A stretch of DNA of 64,000 nt from Eubacteriales bacterium (GCA_029009055.1 JAQXJR010000043.1:19450-83449), one strand, 5' to 3'. Shown: positions 36,443-45,634, counted from the stretch's first letter. Notes: a model not told the origin generated them from the sequence alone. A program made the numbers and translations.

Positions 36443-36569
36443 AAGATAAACGATTTATCTTAAGAAATATAAAGTACTCTGAAATTGCCTTAAGTAACCC
36501 TATTTTATATAGACAGTGTAGTACGCGTGTGGTACAACAGATAGGTAATATAGTGTAAGTTTCTATCTG
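36443..36569 (+). promoter_or_regulatory. Inverted repeats upstream of dltA
   Basis: AAGATAAA (36443-36450) and TTTATCTT (36454-36461) form a tight palindrome; CAGATAG (36538-36544) and CTATCTG (36563-36569) form a second pair that abuts the -10. Both are candidate operators for envelope-stress control of dlt. Confidence 0.4.
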
Positions 36570-36576
36570 ATATGAT
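36568..36576 (+). promoter_or_regulatory. dlt operon promoter (extended -10)
   Basis: TGATATGAT (36568-36576), about 28 bases before the TTG start of dltA; -35 weak. Confidence 0.5.
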
Positions 36577-36603
36577 CAGACTAAGTAAGAGAGGAGAGAC
36601 ATA

Positions 36604-38139
36604 TTGGATATTCTATCGAATATTAAATACTCTGCGCAGCATTTTGGCTCGGCTACAGCCTTTCATTCCAGGTCCGGAAATATATCATACCGGGAGCTTT
36701 GGAGGCAGTCGGACGCTATAGCGAGCTTCTTGGACACGGAGCTCGGGGATGACAGGTCCCCGGTCGTCGTTTTCGGTCATAAGGATCCCCTGATGCTTGT
36801 CTGCTTTCTCGGATGCGTTAAGTCAGGCAGAGCCTACTGCCCTGTAGATACCAGCATGCCGGCTGACAGGATCAGCGATATAGCCGAAGCGGCAGGAAAC
36901 GGCGTTCTCTTCGCCACGGAAGATTTCGATGAGTCCATGGCTCCAGATGGTGTCAGGGTCCTGTCCAGCGAAGAAATAAAGAGCATAACCAGTCTCGGCG
37001 GCACTGTCTCAGAAGATAAGTGGAATAAGCCAGAGGATATTTTCTACATCATATTCACTTCCGGGAGCACGGGCAAGCCTAAGGGTGTCCAGATCTCGAC
37101 GGCGAACTTGAACGCTTATGTGGAGTGGGCGGTGAAGCTGGGCGATTTCAAGCATCCGGCTGATAGGCCTGTCTACCTGGATCAGGCTCCCTTCTCGTTC
37201 GACCTGTCCGTCATGGACCTCTACACGTGCCTGGCCAGGGGCGGTGAGCTTTGGTCTGTGGATAAGAAGCTGACCAAGGATATTCCTGCTTTAGTTTCAT
37301 ATATAGCAAAGGGAAATATAGATTATTTTGTTTCCACGCCTTCGTTTGCGGATGTCTGCCTGGGAGACCCGGCTTTCAACGGGGATAATCTAAAGAGCCT
37401 GGATGCCTTCCTATTCTGTGGCGAGACTTTAACGAAGAAAACGACTGAAAGGCTCATGGAGAGGTTCCCGGATGCTCAGGTCATCAATACATACGGACCG
37501 ACTGAAACGACAGTCTGCATCAGTTCTGTCGTCATAGATAATGAGATGTTGGCTGATGACAGGTCTCTTCCGATCGGTATAGCTAAACCGGGAACGGAAG
37601 TCCTTATAATTGGCGATGACGGGGATGAGCTGGAAGCCGGGAAGGCGGGAGAACTCGTCATAACCGGAGACACCGTGAGTCCGGGATATTATCAGGATCC
37701 TGCGAAGACTAAGGATGTTTTCTTTGCTATAAAGAGAGGAGAGAAGACTGTAAGAGCTTACAGGACCGGCGACTCGGGATATAAGGACGAGACCGGCATG
37801 CTCTATTACGAGGGCAGGATAGACCAGCAGATAAAGCTGAACGGATACAGGATAGAGCTCGGCGACATAGAGCAGAACATACTCTTAATAGACGGCGTAG
37901 AGAAGGCGGCTGTCGTGCCTAACTACCAGGACGGTAAAGTGAAGAACCTGGCGGCTTTCATCGTGAAGGCTGCAGGCAGCGGTATACCTGACGGATACGA
38001 AGGCAGGAAATACGTTAGGAAGAGCCTGGCGGGGCTGCTGCCGAAATACATGGTGCCTAAGGTCGTGAATTTCATAGATGTCATGCCGCTTACCGGTAAC
38101 GGGAAGATAGACAGAGGCCAGCTGAGGAAGATGATATGA
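36604..38139 (+). CDS. dltA: D-alanine--D-alanyl carrier protein ligase
   Basis: A 511-residue adenylate-forming enzyme that activates D-Ala and loads it on DltC. Adenylation motifs: A3 FTSGSTGKPKGV (151-162), NTYGPTETTVC (A5), YRTGDSGY (A7), GRIDQQIKLNGYRIELGDIE (A8) and the C-terminal Lys in TGNGKIDR (A10). Starts at TTG with GAGAGGAGAG about 6 bases upstream. First gene of a tight dltABCD operon; the next ATG overlaps its stop. Confidence 0.96.
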   Translation: MDILSNIKYSAQHFGSATAFHSRSGNISYRELWRQSDAIASFLDTELGDDRSPVVVFGHKDPLMLVCFLGCVKSGRAYCPVDTSMPADRISDIAEAAGNGVLFATEDFDESMAPDGVRVLSSEEIKSITSLGGTVSEDKWNKPEDIFYIIFTSGSTGKPKGVQISTANLNAYVEWAVKLGDFKHPADRPVYLDQAPFSFDLSVMDLYTCLARGGELWSVDKKLTKDIPALVSYIAKGNIDYFVSTPSFADVCLGDPAFNGDNLKSLDAFLFCGETLTKKTTERLMERFPDAQVINTYGPTETTVCISSVVIDNEMLADDRSLPIGIAKPGTEVLIIGDDGDELEAGKAGELVITGDTVSPGYYQDPAKTKDVFFAIKRGEKTVRAYRTGDSGYKDETGMLYYEGRIDQQIKLNGYRIELGDIEQNILLIDGVEKAAVVPNYQDGKVKNLAAFIVKAAGSGIPDGYEGRKYVRKSLAGLLPKYMVPKVVNFIDVMPLTGNGKIDRGQLRKMI

Positions 38140-39323
38140 TGGCGCTTTTCTCAGATACCAGCTTCTTCGTACTGGCGGGAATACTGGCTGTGCCGGCTTT
38201 GATATTGGGTCTTAGGGAGAAGCCTATTAAATATTACGGCTTCGCGGTGACGCTCGTTTTCGTCTGGCTGTCCATGGGACATAATACGGCGGCGCTTTGC
38301 TGGTTGGCAGCCTTCTGTGTGGGGGAGTACGCCCTGATCCAGGCCTACCTGGCATTAAATAAGAAGTATCGCAGAAATAAATGGATATACTTCGCTGCCC
38401 TCGCTTTATCGATTTCGCCGCTCGTCACATATAAGATATTGAGCGCTGTGGGGAATTCTCATCATATCTGGGGCTTCCTCGGTATATCTTATCTGACGTT
38501 TAAGGCGGCGCAGATAGTCATAGAGATCTACGACCAGGTCATAACTGAAGTGAAGGCCTTCGATTTCTTCTATCTGATGCTGTTTTTCCCGGACATAACG
38601 TCGGGCCCGATAGACAGGAGCAGGAGGTTCAGCGAAGATATAAACAGGGTCATACATAAGTCGGAATACGCTGAGATGGCGGGAACGGGTCTGCACAGGA
38701 TCCTTATAGGCATGGTCTATAAAATGGTCTTGGGAACGGGTTTCTACCAGATAATGGCCACTCAGGGAGAACATCTGACGATAAAGTCTTTGCTGATATA
38801 CATATATTGCTATGGCTTCTACCTCTTCTTCGATTTCGCCGGCTACAGCCACATGGCGATTGGCATAAGCTACATATTCGGTGTAAAGACGCCGGAGAAC
38901 TTCGATAAGCCTTTCGTCAGCAAAGACATGAAGGAGTTCTGGGACCGCTGGCATATAACGCTGTCTCACTGGTTCAGGGATTTCATATTCTCCAGGGTGA
39001 CCATGAATATGATCCGCCATAGATGGACGAGAAATAAGCTGGTCATCGCGTCGACCGCTTTCATGGTGAATATGCTGGTCATGGGATTCTGGCACGGTCT
39101 GGAGCCGTATTACATAGCATACGGTCTCTACCACGGTGTCCTGCTGTCCCTGACAGAGATATACCAGAAGAAATCGAAGTTTTATAAGAAACATAAGAGG
39201 GATAAGTGGTTCCAGGTGATAGAGTGGTTCATAACATTCAACCTGGTTATGTTCGGCTTCTTCATCTTCTCCGGCAGGCTGCACCACCTGATCGTTACGG
39301 GGAAAATAGGAGTGATTTTCTAA
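38136..39323 (+). CDS. dltB: D-alanyl transfer MBOAT protein DltB
   Basis: A 395-residue membrane O-acyltransferase with about ten helices. The MBOAT core is clear: FFPDITSGPIDRSRRF, FDFAGYSHMAIG, EFWDRWHITLSHWFRDFIF and the catalytic His in GFWHGLEPYYIAYGLYHG. It passes D-Ala from DltC across the membrane toward DltD and teichoic acid. The ATG overlaps the dltA stop (ATGATG). Confidence 0.96.
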   Translation: MMALFSDTSFFVLAGILAVPALILGLREKPIKYYGFAVTLVFVWLSMGHNTAALCWLAAFCVGEYALIQAYLALNKKYRRNKWIYFAALALSISPLVTYKILSAVGNSHHIWGFLGISYLTFKAAQIVIEIYDQVITEVKAFDFFYLMLFFPDITSGPIDRSRRFSEDINRVIHKSEYAEMAGTGLHRILIGMVYKMVLGTGFYQIMATQGEHLTIKSLLIYIYCYGFYLFFDFAGYSHMAIGISYIFGVKTPENFDKPFVSKDMKEFWDRWHITLSHWFRDFIFSRVTMNMIRHRWTRNKLVIASTAFMVNMLVMGFWHGLEPYYIAYGLYHGVLLSLTEIYQKKSKFYKKHKRDKWFQVIEWFITFNLVMFGFFIFSGRLHHLIVTGKIGVIF

Positions 39324-39371
39324 AGTTGACCGCCGGATGTAAGGCATCCGGAAAATATAGGAGGAATTATT

Positions 39372-39608
39372 ATGGAAGATAAGATTTTTGACATGCTCGA
39401 GGATATATGCGGCGACCCTATAGTAAGGGAGAACCCTGACATAGATCTGCTGGGCGAGGAACTCATGGATTCTCTGGATTATGTAGAGCTGCTCATGAAC
39501 ATCCAGGACGAACTCGGTGTCGTGATAGCTCCGTCTGAAGTGACCAGGGAAGAAATGGCTACGCCGAATAAGATCATAGCTGTAGTGAAGGCCAGGATGA
39601 ATAAATAG
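39372..39608 (+). CDS. dltC: D-alanyl carrier protein DltC
   Basis: A 78-residue acidic carrier protein; the phosphopantetheine serine is Ser34 in LMDSLDYVEL. Needs a phosphopantetheinyl transferase, for which the gene at 16.3 kb or AcpS are candidates. TAGGAGG precedes the ATG by 7 bases. dltD follows after 17 bases. Confidence 0.96.
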   Translation: MEDKIFDMLEDICGDPIVRENPDIDLLGEELMDSLDYVELLMNIQDELGVVIAPSEVTREEMATPNKIIAVVKARMNK

Positions 39609-39625
39609 ATTTCAGGGCAGAAGTA

Positions 39626-40888
39626 ATGACTAAGATTAAAGCTTTTTTTACAGCTCTTCTTCTAATGGTTCTGTTCGCTCTGGGCATTCACGGGGTCTTC
39701 AGCCACATGTCACTGAAAGATGATAAGGATATGATCGGTGCCTGGACCAGCAGCTATAAGGACCTGTCCTATAACTGGGTGAGCGATAACCTGACGGAGC
39801 CGGACATAATGCCTGTATTGGGCTCATCTGAGTTCAATCACGGCCTCGGCCAGCCTTACCATCCATTTTCTCTTTTTAACGCTAAAGAGAGCGATGTTAA
39901 GATAATGAACATAGGCGGCCCATTCAACCAGACGCTTTTCCATACCGTATTCCTGGGCGCGGCGGAGCCCCAGATGAAGCTGAGGAAGGTGGTCTTCCTG
40001 GCTTCTCCGACATGGTTCCAGCGGGGCGGTGTATCTAAGGAGTCATATGGGCTGAGGTTCTCGACAGGCGAATACATAGCTTTCATGGAGAATGATAATA
40101 TACCTAAGTCCATTAAGGAATATGTAGCAAAGCGTTCCGAGAAGCTCCTCGCGGATGATACGGGGAAGATAAAGGACGTAAGGCTCATAGACAGGGTGAA
40201 TCTGAGCGGGAAAGCAGGCCCTGTAAGCAAACTCAGATATAATGTACTTAAGATGTACACGTTCGATACAGATATAGTCACGACTAAGACTGCCATGGCT
40301 ATAAGGGAGAAGACCGGTAAGGGGACCGGCAGGAAGAAAAAGAGCTCCGCGAAATATCCCGAGGATCCGAAAAGCCCCATGATGTGGGAAAGGGCAGGAG
40401 AAAGAGGATCTGCCGGAAAGTCCGGCTATTTCGTGAACTGGAATGTACTGGAACAGTACGCTGAGCGCCGTGATCCGCGCCATTCCAATAAGAATGACTT
40501 CTTTATGGATGACCACGAATGGGGTAAGCTGTATAAGACACAGTATAAGAAGCTTAAAGGCTACCACAGTAAGACCAGGTGGGATAAGTCGCCGGAATTC
40601 ACAGATCTGGCATATTTCCTCAAGCTCTGTAGGGCCAGAGGCATTAAAGCCGAGGTCATCGTTCTGCCGGTGAATGGCTACTGGTACGATTACACAGGCA
40701 TGACCGCTAAGAGAAGGGATGACTTCGAGAAGAAGATCGCTGGTGTCTGCGATAAATATGGCGCTGAGGTCGCTTCACTCTCTAAGTACGACTATGATAA
40801 ATACATAACCATGGACGCTGTGCACCCGTGGGGGAAGGGCTGGATAAAGATAAATGAGCAGATCTACAGATTCTATAGAGAAAAATAG
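39626..40888 (+). CDS. dltD: D-alanyl-lipoteichoic acid biosynthesis protein DltD
   Basis: A 420-residue protein with one N-terminal membrane anchor (about 5-24) and an extracellular SGNH-like esterase fold: VLGSSEFNHG (Ser in GSSEF, 66-70), NIGGPFNQT and the C-terminal catalytic Asp/His in MDAVHPWGKGW. A Lys/Arg-rich insertion (TGRKKKSSAKYPED) is present mid-protein. Transfers D-Ala to teichoic acid outside the cell. The DltX-like gene overlaps its last 35 bases. Confidence 0.94.
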   Translation: MTKIKAFFTALLLMVLFALGIHGVFSHMSLKDDKDMIGAWTSSYKDLSYNWVSDNLTEPDIMPVLGSSEFNHGLGQPYHPFSLFNAKESDVKIMNIGGPFNQTLFHTVFLGAAEPQMKLRKVVFLASPTWFQRGGVSKESYGLRFSTGEYIAFMENDNIPKSIKEYVAKRSEKLLADDTGKIKDVRLIDRVNLSGKAGPVSKLRYNVLKMYTFDTDIVTTKTAMAIREKTGKGTGRKKKSSAKYPEDPKSPMMWERAGERGSAGKSGYFVNWNVLEQYAERRDPRHSNKNDFFMDDHEWGKLYKTQYKKLKGYHSKTRWDKSPEFTDLAYFLKLCRARGIKAEVIVLPVNGYWYDYTGMTAKRRDDFEKKIAGVCDKYGAEVASLSKYDYDKYITMDAVHPWGKGWIKINEQIYRFYREK

Positions 40889-41081
40889 CGGGGAAGCTCC
40901 TGATACATCTATCCCCGGAAATGAAGCCGTTGGAGACGAGGCGGGCAGAGAGCCGTCAAAAGAATTTAAGAAATATATTAAGTATACTTTGATATTCTTC
41001 GGGCTTATGACTGTTCTGTATCTCTTCTCTATGTATGGTTCCATGCTGGCTTCGCCGGGCTTCACATACGCTGAGTTCTAA
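40854..41081 (+). CDS. DltX-like small membrane protein
   Basis: A 75-residue protein whose start overlaps dltD. It has a polar N-terminus of about 38 residues, one membrane helix (YTLIFFGLMTVLYLFSMYG) and the ending SPGFTYAEF. Known DltX peptides of Bacilli are about 50 residues, with one helix and a conserved F-x-Y-(N)-E-F C-terminus that reaches the DltB-DltD site. Unlike in Bacilli, where dltX precedes dltA, this copy lies at the 3' end and has an extended N-terminus. Identification rests on context, helix and C-terminal motif. Confidence 0.75.
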   Translation: MSRSTDSIEKNSGEAPDTSIPGNEAVGDEAGREPSKEFKKYIKYTLIFFGLMTVLYLFSMYGSMLASPGFTYAEF

Positions 41082-41210
41082 GTAAGGGCTTTTTCGCTTG
41101 GAGAGGCGCTTTTCAGAAATGCCAGGGCTGAATTTAACATTGATTTTTTTTCTGACTGAGTTATCATGAATGTTATCGATGTTGATGAAAACGAATGAAT
41201 GGAGTATAGC

Positions 41211-41447
41211 ATGCCTAGACTTGATAATAATAACGAAAATATTGTTAAAAGAAATATGAAGACCCTTAGGATACTGACGATTATGGACACTATCATAGGG
41301 ACGATATTCATGATCATGGGCTTCCTGGAGATTTCTGTTAAGTCATACGGTTACACTGCTCTTTATCTGGCGCTGGCAGCGGCTTTTCTCGGCCTAGCGG
41401 GCATGTACTGGTACAGATATAGGAAACTCGCCAGGAGGAACATGTAG
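41211..41447 (+). CDS. Small membrane protein, two helices, unknown
   Basis: A 78-residue protein with a polar start (MPRLDNNNENIVKRN), two membrane helices (about 26-43 and 50-68) and a basic tail (YRYRKLARRNM). The ATG at 41211 has GGAG 8 bases upstream; an in-frame ATG at 41199 is possible. It lies between the dlt genes and a double hairpin. Family not recognised. Confidence 0.65.
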   Translation: MPRLDNNNENIVKRNMKTLRILTIMDTIIGTIFMIMGFLEISVKSYGYTALYLALAAAFLGLAGMYWYRYRKLARRNM

Positions 41448-41470
41448 CTGATCTGCGAGTGAAGAGATAC

Positions 41471-41562
41471 CGGGACTTATTCGTCCCGAGATTTTACATG
41501 ACTTAATTAAAAAAGACGCTTTCCACAGGCGCTGTTACAGCGCGGGAACGCGTCTTTTATTA
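41471..41562. terminator. Two hairpins between the dlt region and the acidic HTH-like gene
   Basis: First: GGGAC/GTCCC around TTATTC (about 41472-41488). Second: AAAAGACGC (41511-41519)/GCGTCTTTT (41550-41558) with an inner GCGCTG/CAGCGC stem, A-run on one side and T-run on the other, so it can terminate both converging units. Confidence 0.8.
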
Positions 41563-41581
41563 TGTCATTTATTCAGTCAGT

Positions 41582-42934
41582 CTATACTATGCCGTATGTC
41601 GGGAAGCCGAAGTGGTCCAGCACATCATTTATCTTATCTATGTCGTAGACCTTCTTCCTCATGAGGTATTCGTTAGTGAGGTCGTATTTCTCCTCGTCAG
41701 AGAATATGTAGCCGCACTTATACATGAGCTTTATGGCGTCTTCCCATTTTATTTCCAGTGCAAAGCATATAGCGAGCACGTCCTGCTTGGAAGGTATGAA
41801 GTCAGGAACGTCTGTCACGGCTGTGAGCAGGCGGTGGTCCAGTCTCATGCGCGAGCAAAGATCTGATACGCTCAGGCCTTCCTTATCCATGAGTCTCTTA
41901 ATAGTGTTCCCGAACGTGTTCTCCGGCTTATCCACCATAGCCCAGAGAATGGCTGTCTGCATCTGATCCTGACGCTGAGCTTTCACCGGATCGTCAGGGA
42001 CTTCGCCGCTATACTTATCCATAGGATCATGGCTAACGGTAGATGATGAATAGTGAGCCTTATGGTCTGTTTCTTCCGCCACATGCTCAACCTCCGCGGT
42101 CTCCTCGGCGGCTTCAGAGTCTTCAGCGCCCTTCGCTGTCTCGACGTTAGTCTCGGTATCTTCGGTTTCGGTTTCTGTTGGCTTGATATCTGTCGCTTCG
42201 ATTGGTGCTCCCGTTGCGGTCAGAGAATCAGGGGCTTCTGTGCTTTCCTCGTGCTCATCGCCTGATTCCTCGTGCTCGCCCTCTTCTGAGAGCCCTGCCA
42301 GGTCGGAGAATGAGAACTGATGGCCTGCCTGATTTATGTCTATTTCGACTACTTCTTCAGGCGAAGTTTCCGTTTCTTCCGCAGCTGTCTCTGGAGCTTT
42401 TTCGCTCACGGATTCATCCGAAACGATATCCGCTATCTCCTTATCGAGCTCGCGGATGGTATCTACAGCGTGGTTGGCAGCTGATGCGTATCTACCCGCT
42501 GAGTGCTTAGCTATGAGTTCCGCGCTCCTAGCCGCGAGCTTCTCTTCTTCAGTCTCCTCGTCAGTTAAGCTCTCATCTTTCGTTTCTTCATCCGGCTCAT
42601 CCTTAGCGTCTTCAGCCTCAGCATCCAGATCGTATGATTTCTTAAGCTCGAATTTAGTCGTGCCGTCTCTAAGCGGGAATATATCAGGATATGTTATCTC
42701 CTCGACCGGTTCTTCTTCTGGCTCCGGCTCAGGTTCCGGCTCGACTTCCGGCTCTACATAGAAAAAGTTCACGTAATTGGTGACCTCTGTGTAAAGCTCT
42801 TCTTTCTCAGCCCTGAGTCTGTCTGACTCTATATGAGGAAGCGGCTCGCTGTCCTTAACTTCCTCGGTTTTATTTACTTCTTCATCTATATTTTCATGTT
42901 CGCTCTGGAACATTTTCCTAAATTTTTCGAACAT
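41582..42934 (-). CDS. Acidic linker protein with C-terminal HTH-like helical domain
   Basis: A 450-residue protein. Residues about 60-330 are highly acidic and low-complexity (Glu/Asp/Thr, including EPEVEPEPEPEPEEEP), predicted disordered. The last 110 residues are compact: NTIKRLMDKEGLSVSDLCSR, RPSKQ-like FIPSKQDVLAICFALEIKWED, KLMYKCGYIFSDEEKYDL and KVYDIDKINDVLDHFGFP. To my knowledge this matches a helical domain often found at the C-terminus of clostridial macro-domain and related proteins, with Cro/C1-like features. GGAGGG precedes ATG by 5 bases. No signal peptide. Function unknown. Confidence 0.75.
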   Translation of the reverse strand: MFEKFRKMFQSEHENIDEEVNKTEEVKDSEPLPHIESDRLRAEKEELYTEVTNYVNFFYVEPEVEPEPEPEPEEEPVEEITYPDIFPLRDGTTKFELKKSYDLDAEAEDAKDEPDEETKDESLTDEETEEEKLAARSAELIAKHSAGRYASAANHAVDTIRELDKEIADIVSDESVSEKAPETAAEETETSPEEVVEIDINQAGHQFSFSDLAGLSEEGEHEESGDEHEESTEAPDSLTATGAPIEATDIKPTETETEDTETNVETAKGAEDSEAAEETAEVEHVAEETDHKAHYSSSTVSHDPMDKYSGEVPDDPVKAQRQDQMQTAILWAMVDKPENTFGNTIKRLMDKEGLSVSDLCSRMRLDHRLLTAVTDVPDFIPSKQDVLAICFALEIKWEDAIKLMYKCGYIFSDEEKYDLTNEYLMRKKVYDIDKINDVLDHFGFPTYGIV

Positions 42935-43042
42935 CGTACCCTCCGATGGATTTTTATTTATTTATATTGTAACACTTGAACAAGTTTAGTAAAATACCCC
43001 CATTTCCATATTGTATCTTGAAAAAATTTAAGCATGCATACG

Positions 43043-43051
43043 TGATATAAT
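43043..43051 (+). promoter_or_regulatory. rarA promoter (extended -10)
   Basis: TGATATAAT (43043-43051); TTGAAA at 43018-43023 is too far for a standard -35. Confidence 0.55.
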
Positions 43052-43077
43052 ATAAACGGAAGTTCGTCGATTACGGC

Positions 43078-43104
43078 TTCTCTTTGCTTTATCAGCAAAG
43101 GGAA
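43078..43104 (+). repeat. CTTTGC/GCAAAG hairpin in the rarA leader
   Basis: Eleven-base arms (43078-43088 and 43094-43104, one T-G pair) around TTATC, built on CTTTGCT/AGCAAAG. It lies in the 5' untranslated region of rarA with no T-run. Confidence 0.7.
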
Positions 43105-43135
43105 ACGTTATTATAATTCTGAATTGGAGGAAGAT

Positions 43136-44464
43136 TTGGAACAGATCTCTTTATTTGAAAAGGAAGTGCCTAGGCCGCTCGCTGCCAGAATGAGGCCCCA
43201 GACCCTGGACGAATTCGTCGGTCAGAGGCATTTTCTGGGTAAGGGGAAGGTCCTGTCCAGGCTCATAGAGAACGACCAGGTGACATCTATGATATTTTGG
43301 GGTCCGCCGGGAGTGGGGAAGACTACGCTGGCTGAGATAATAGCCAGGACCACTAACGCGGAGTTCATAGATTTCTCAGCGGTAACGAGCGGTATTAAGG
43401 AGATCCGCCATGTCATGGACCAGGCGGAGAAGAACAGGAAGTTCGGCAGTAAGACCATCCTGTTCGTAGATGAGATCCACAGGTTCAATAAAGCCCAGCA
43501 GGACGCTTTCCTCCCTTACGTGGAGAAGGGGAGCATAACGCTTATAGGCGCGACCACCGAGAATCCATCTTTTGAGATAAATAGCGCTCTTCTGTCCCGA
43601 TGTAAGGTGTTCGTCCTGAAAGCGTTGGAAACAGATGACATAGTGACTTTGCTGAGAAGGGCAGTTACAGATGTCAGGGGTTTCGGAAGCCAGGACGTGG
43701 ATATAAGCGATGATATACTGGAGAGAATAGCCGTTTTCGCTAACGGAGACGCCCGATCGGCGCTTTCGACTCTGGAGATGACTGTTTTGAACGGGGATGT
43801 CGATGAGTCCGGTAAGGTCACCGTGACCATGGACATACTGGAACAGTGCACGCAGAAGAAGTCTTTGCTATATGATAAGAAGGGCGAGGAGCACTATAAC
43901 CTGATATCGGCTCTCCATAAATCTATGAGGAATTCTGACCCTGACGCGGCTGTATATTGGCTGGCGAGGATGCTGGAAGCCGGTGAGGATCCTTTATATG
44001 TGGCCAGAAGGGTGGTAAGGTTCGCGAGCGAGGACGTGGGACTGGCTGATTCCAGGGCTCTCACGATAGCGGTGAATGCTTATCAGGCCTGCACATTCAT
44101 CGGAATGCCGGAATGCAGCGTGAATCTGACTCAAGCCGTGGTCTATATGGCTATGGCGCCGAAATCCAACGCTATGGAGACGGCATATAATATGGCGAAG
44201 GAGGATGCCTTAAACACGGTTTATGAGCCGGTGCCGCTCTGGATAAGGAACGCGCCGACAGACCTTATGAAGGACTTAGATTATGGTAAGGGCTACATGT
44301 ACGCTCATGATTACGAGGGGCACATCACAGCCATGCAGTGTCTGCCGGACTCTCTTAAGGACAGAGAGTATTACGTGCCATCGGAGCAGGGGAACGAAGC
44401 CCGCTATAAGGCTAGACTGGAGCAGATAAAGGAATGGAAGAAGAAACACCGGGGTGGTGAGTGA
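43136..44464 (+). CDS. rarA: Replication-associated recombination protein A (RarA/MgsA)
   Basis: A 442-residue AAA+ ATPase acting at stalled replication forks. Walker A FWGPPGVGKTT (55-64), Walker B ILFVDEIHRF, sensor 1 LIGATTENPSFEIN and the arginine region SALLSRCKVF are clear, followed by the helical tetramerisation domain (YWLARMLEAGEDPLYVARR). The N-terminus MEQISLFEKEVPRPLAARMRP matches family starts. TTG 43136 is chosen because GGAGG lies five bases upstream; the earlier in-frame TTG is part of that site. Confidence 0.95.
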   Translation: MEQISLFEKEVPRPLAARMRPQTLDEFVGQRHFLGKGKVLSRLIENDQVTSMIFWGPPGVGKTTLAEIIARTTNAEFIDFSAVTSGIKEIRHVMDQAEKNRKFGSKTILFVDEIHRFNKAQQDAFLPYVEKGSITLIGATTENPSFEINSALLSRCKVFVLKALETDDIVTLLRRAVTDVRGFGSQDVDISDDILERIAVFANGDARSALSTLEMTVLNGDVDESGKVTVTMDILEQCTQKKSLLYDKKGEEHYNLISALHKSMRNSDPDAAVYWLARMLEAGEDPLYVARRVVRFASEDVGLADSRALTIAVNAYQACTFIGMPECSVNLTQAVVYMAMAPKSNAMETAYNMAKEDALNTVYEPVPLWIRNAPTDLMKDLDYGKGYMYAHDYEGHITAMQCLPDSLKDREYYVPSEQGNEARYKARLEQIKEWKKKHRGGE

Positions 44465-44567
44465 ACTTGAATCCATTTCGGGGCTGATATATGATTTAAG
44501 CGGACATTTCTGTTTGGTTTCCCGTTTGGGGAAATTCAGATAATAGCGATATTAGAGATATAAAGCC

Positions 44568-45617
44568 ATGAAAAACGATAAAAAAGCGAAAAACAGTGGT
44601 AATACTAAGGGGAAAAGAAGGAGAAGGGGTCCTTTCAGCAGAATGAGCGAGAAACAGGCTCTTCTGGCTGATATAGGCTTAGGAGCCTTATGCGCTGTTC
44701 TCCTCGCTGTCCTCATAGCTATGCCGTTCAACATCAACTTGAAGTATATAACGTTCGATGGGGTGAAGACCGACAGTCTTAAAAGCAGGACTGCTAACGT
44801 CGGCGAACTCCTGAGCGAGCTTAACCGGGGTAAGAAATACACGACTACTTCTAATGATATAGTGAGACCGGGGAGAACGGCGAAGACTAAGAACGACCTG
44901 GATCTGAGTATACTGAAAGCTGTCGTTACCACAGCGAAGATTAAGGGTAAGAACACCACTATCTGCCTCTACCCGGGTACTGTTAAAGAAAATCTTAAAT
45001 ATAACAACATTAAGTTCGATGATAATGACAGGATAAAACCTTCCCTCGACACAGAGGTCACGCCTGAAACTATGATAGAGATGAACGAGGTCATAGAGAA
45101 GACCAGGACGGCTACAGAGGTCGTGAAGGCGGAAGATAAGGTTGAACTCTCCAGCAAAGTGCAGTCAGGCACTATTAAGACCGTAGAAGGCAGAGATGGT
45201 AAGGCTGTTTTCGAGTATAAGACTGTATACGTGAATGGTAAAAAAGAGAAGACTGTAAAGACTGTTAAGAGATGGATAAAGAAGAAAGTAGACCAACAGC
45301 TCATATTCGGCACCAGCGAGACCGGAGAGAATGGTAAGGTCTCATATTCCAGAACATTCACAGGAAACTGCACGGCTTATTACATGGGAGATACGGCTGT
45401 AGGAGCCGCGGGCACCAGATGCCATTATGGAACTTGCGCTGTGGACCCTTCGTTCGTGCCTTATGGAACAAAACTGTATGTAACAGGTTACGGTATAGCT
45501 GTAGCTAATGACTGTGGCGGCGCCGTAAAGAATAATGTCGTGGACCTCTACATGCATAATAACGGCGAGGCTCTGAGGTGGGGCAGAAGGCACGTGAAAG
45601 TTTACGTGCTCGGCTAG
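44568..45617 (+). CDS. Cell-wall protein with G5-like and 3D domains (YabE/YocH-like)
   Basis: A 349-residue protein with a basic cytoplasmic start, one membrane helix (about 34-54), a ubiquitin-like DUF348 stretch (NLKYITFDGVKTDSLKSRTA), a G5-like region (about 170-245) and a C-terminal 3D domain (about 262-349) with its aspartates in CAVDPSFVPYGTKLYV, VANDCGGAV and VDLYM. Relatives include YabE and resuscitation-factor-like muralytic enzymes; 3D domains resemble MltA lytic transglycosylase. Probably anchored and acting on peptidoglycan. The ribosome site is weak. Confidence 0.87.
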   Translation: MKNDKKAKNSGNTKGKRRRRGPFSRMSEKQALLADIGLGALCAVLLAVLIAMPFNINLKYITFDGVKTDSLKSRTANVGELLSELNRGKKYTTTSNDIVRPGRTAKTKNDLDLSILKAVVTTAKIKGKNTTICLYPGTVKENLKYNNIKFDDNDRIKPSLDTEVTPETMIEMNEVIEKTRTATEVVKAEDKVELSSKVQSGTIKTVEGRDGKAVFEYKTVYVNGKKEKTVKTVKRWIKKKVDQQLIFGTSETGENGKVSYSRTFTGNCTAYYMGDTAVGAAGTRCHYGTCAVDPSFVPYGTKLYVTGYGIAVANDCGGAVKNNVVDLYMHNNGEALRWGRRHVKVYVLG

Positions 45618-45634
45618 AAGAATTCGTGAAAATG

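Noticed and set aside
38406-39347. 313-residue minus-strand frame opposite dltB
   Set aside because: Shadow of dltB, which has all MBOAT motifs; His/Tyr/Arg-rich composition is typical of antisense frames.
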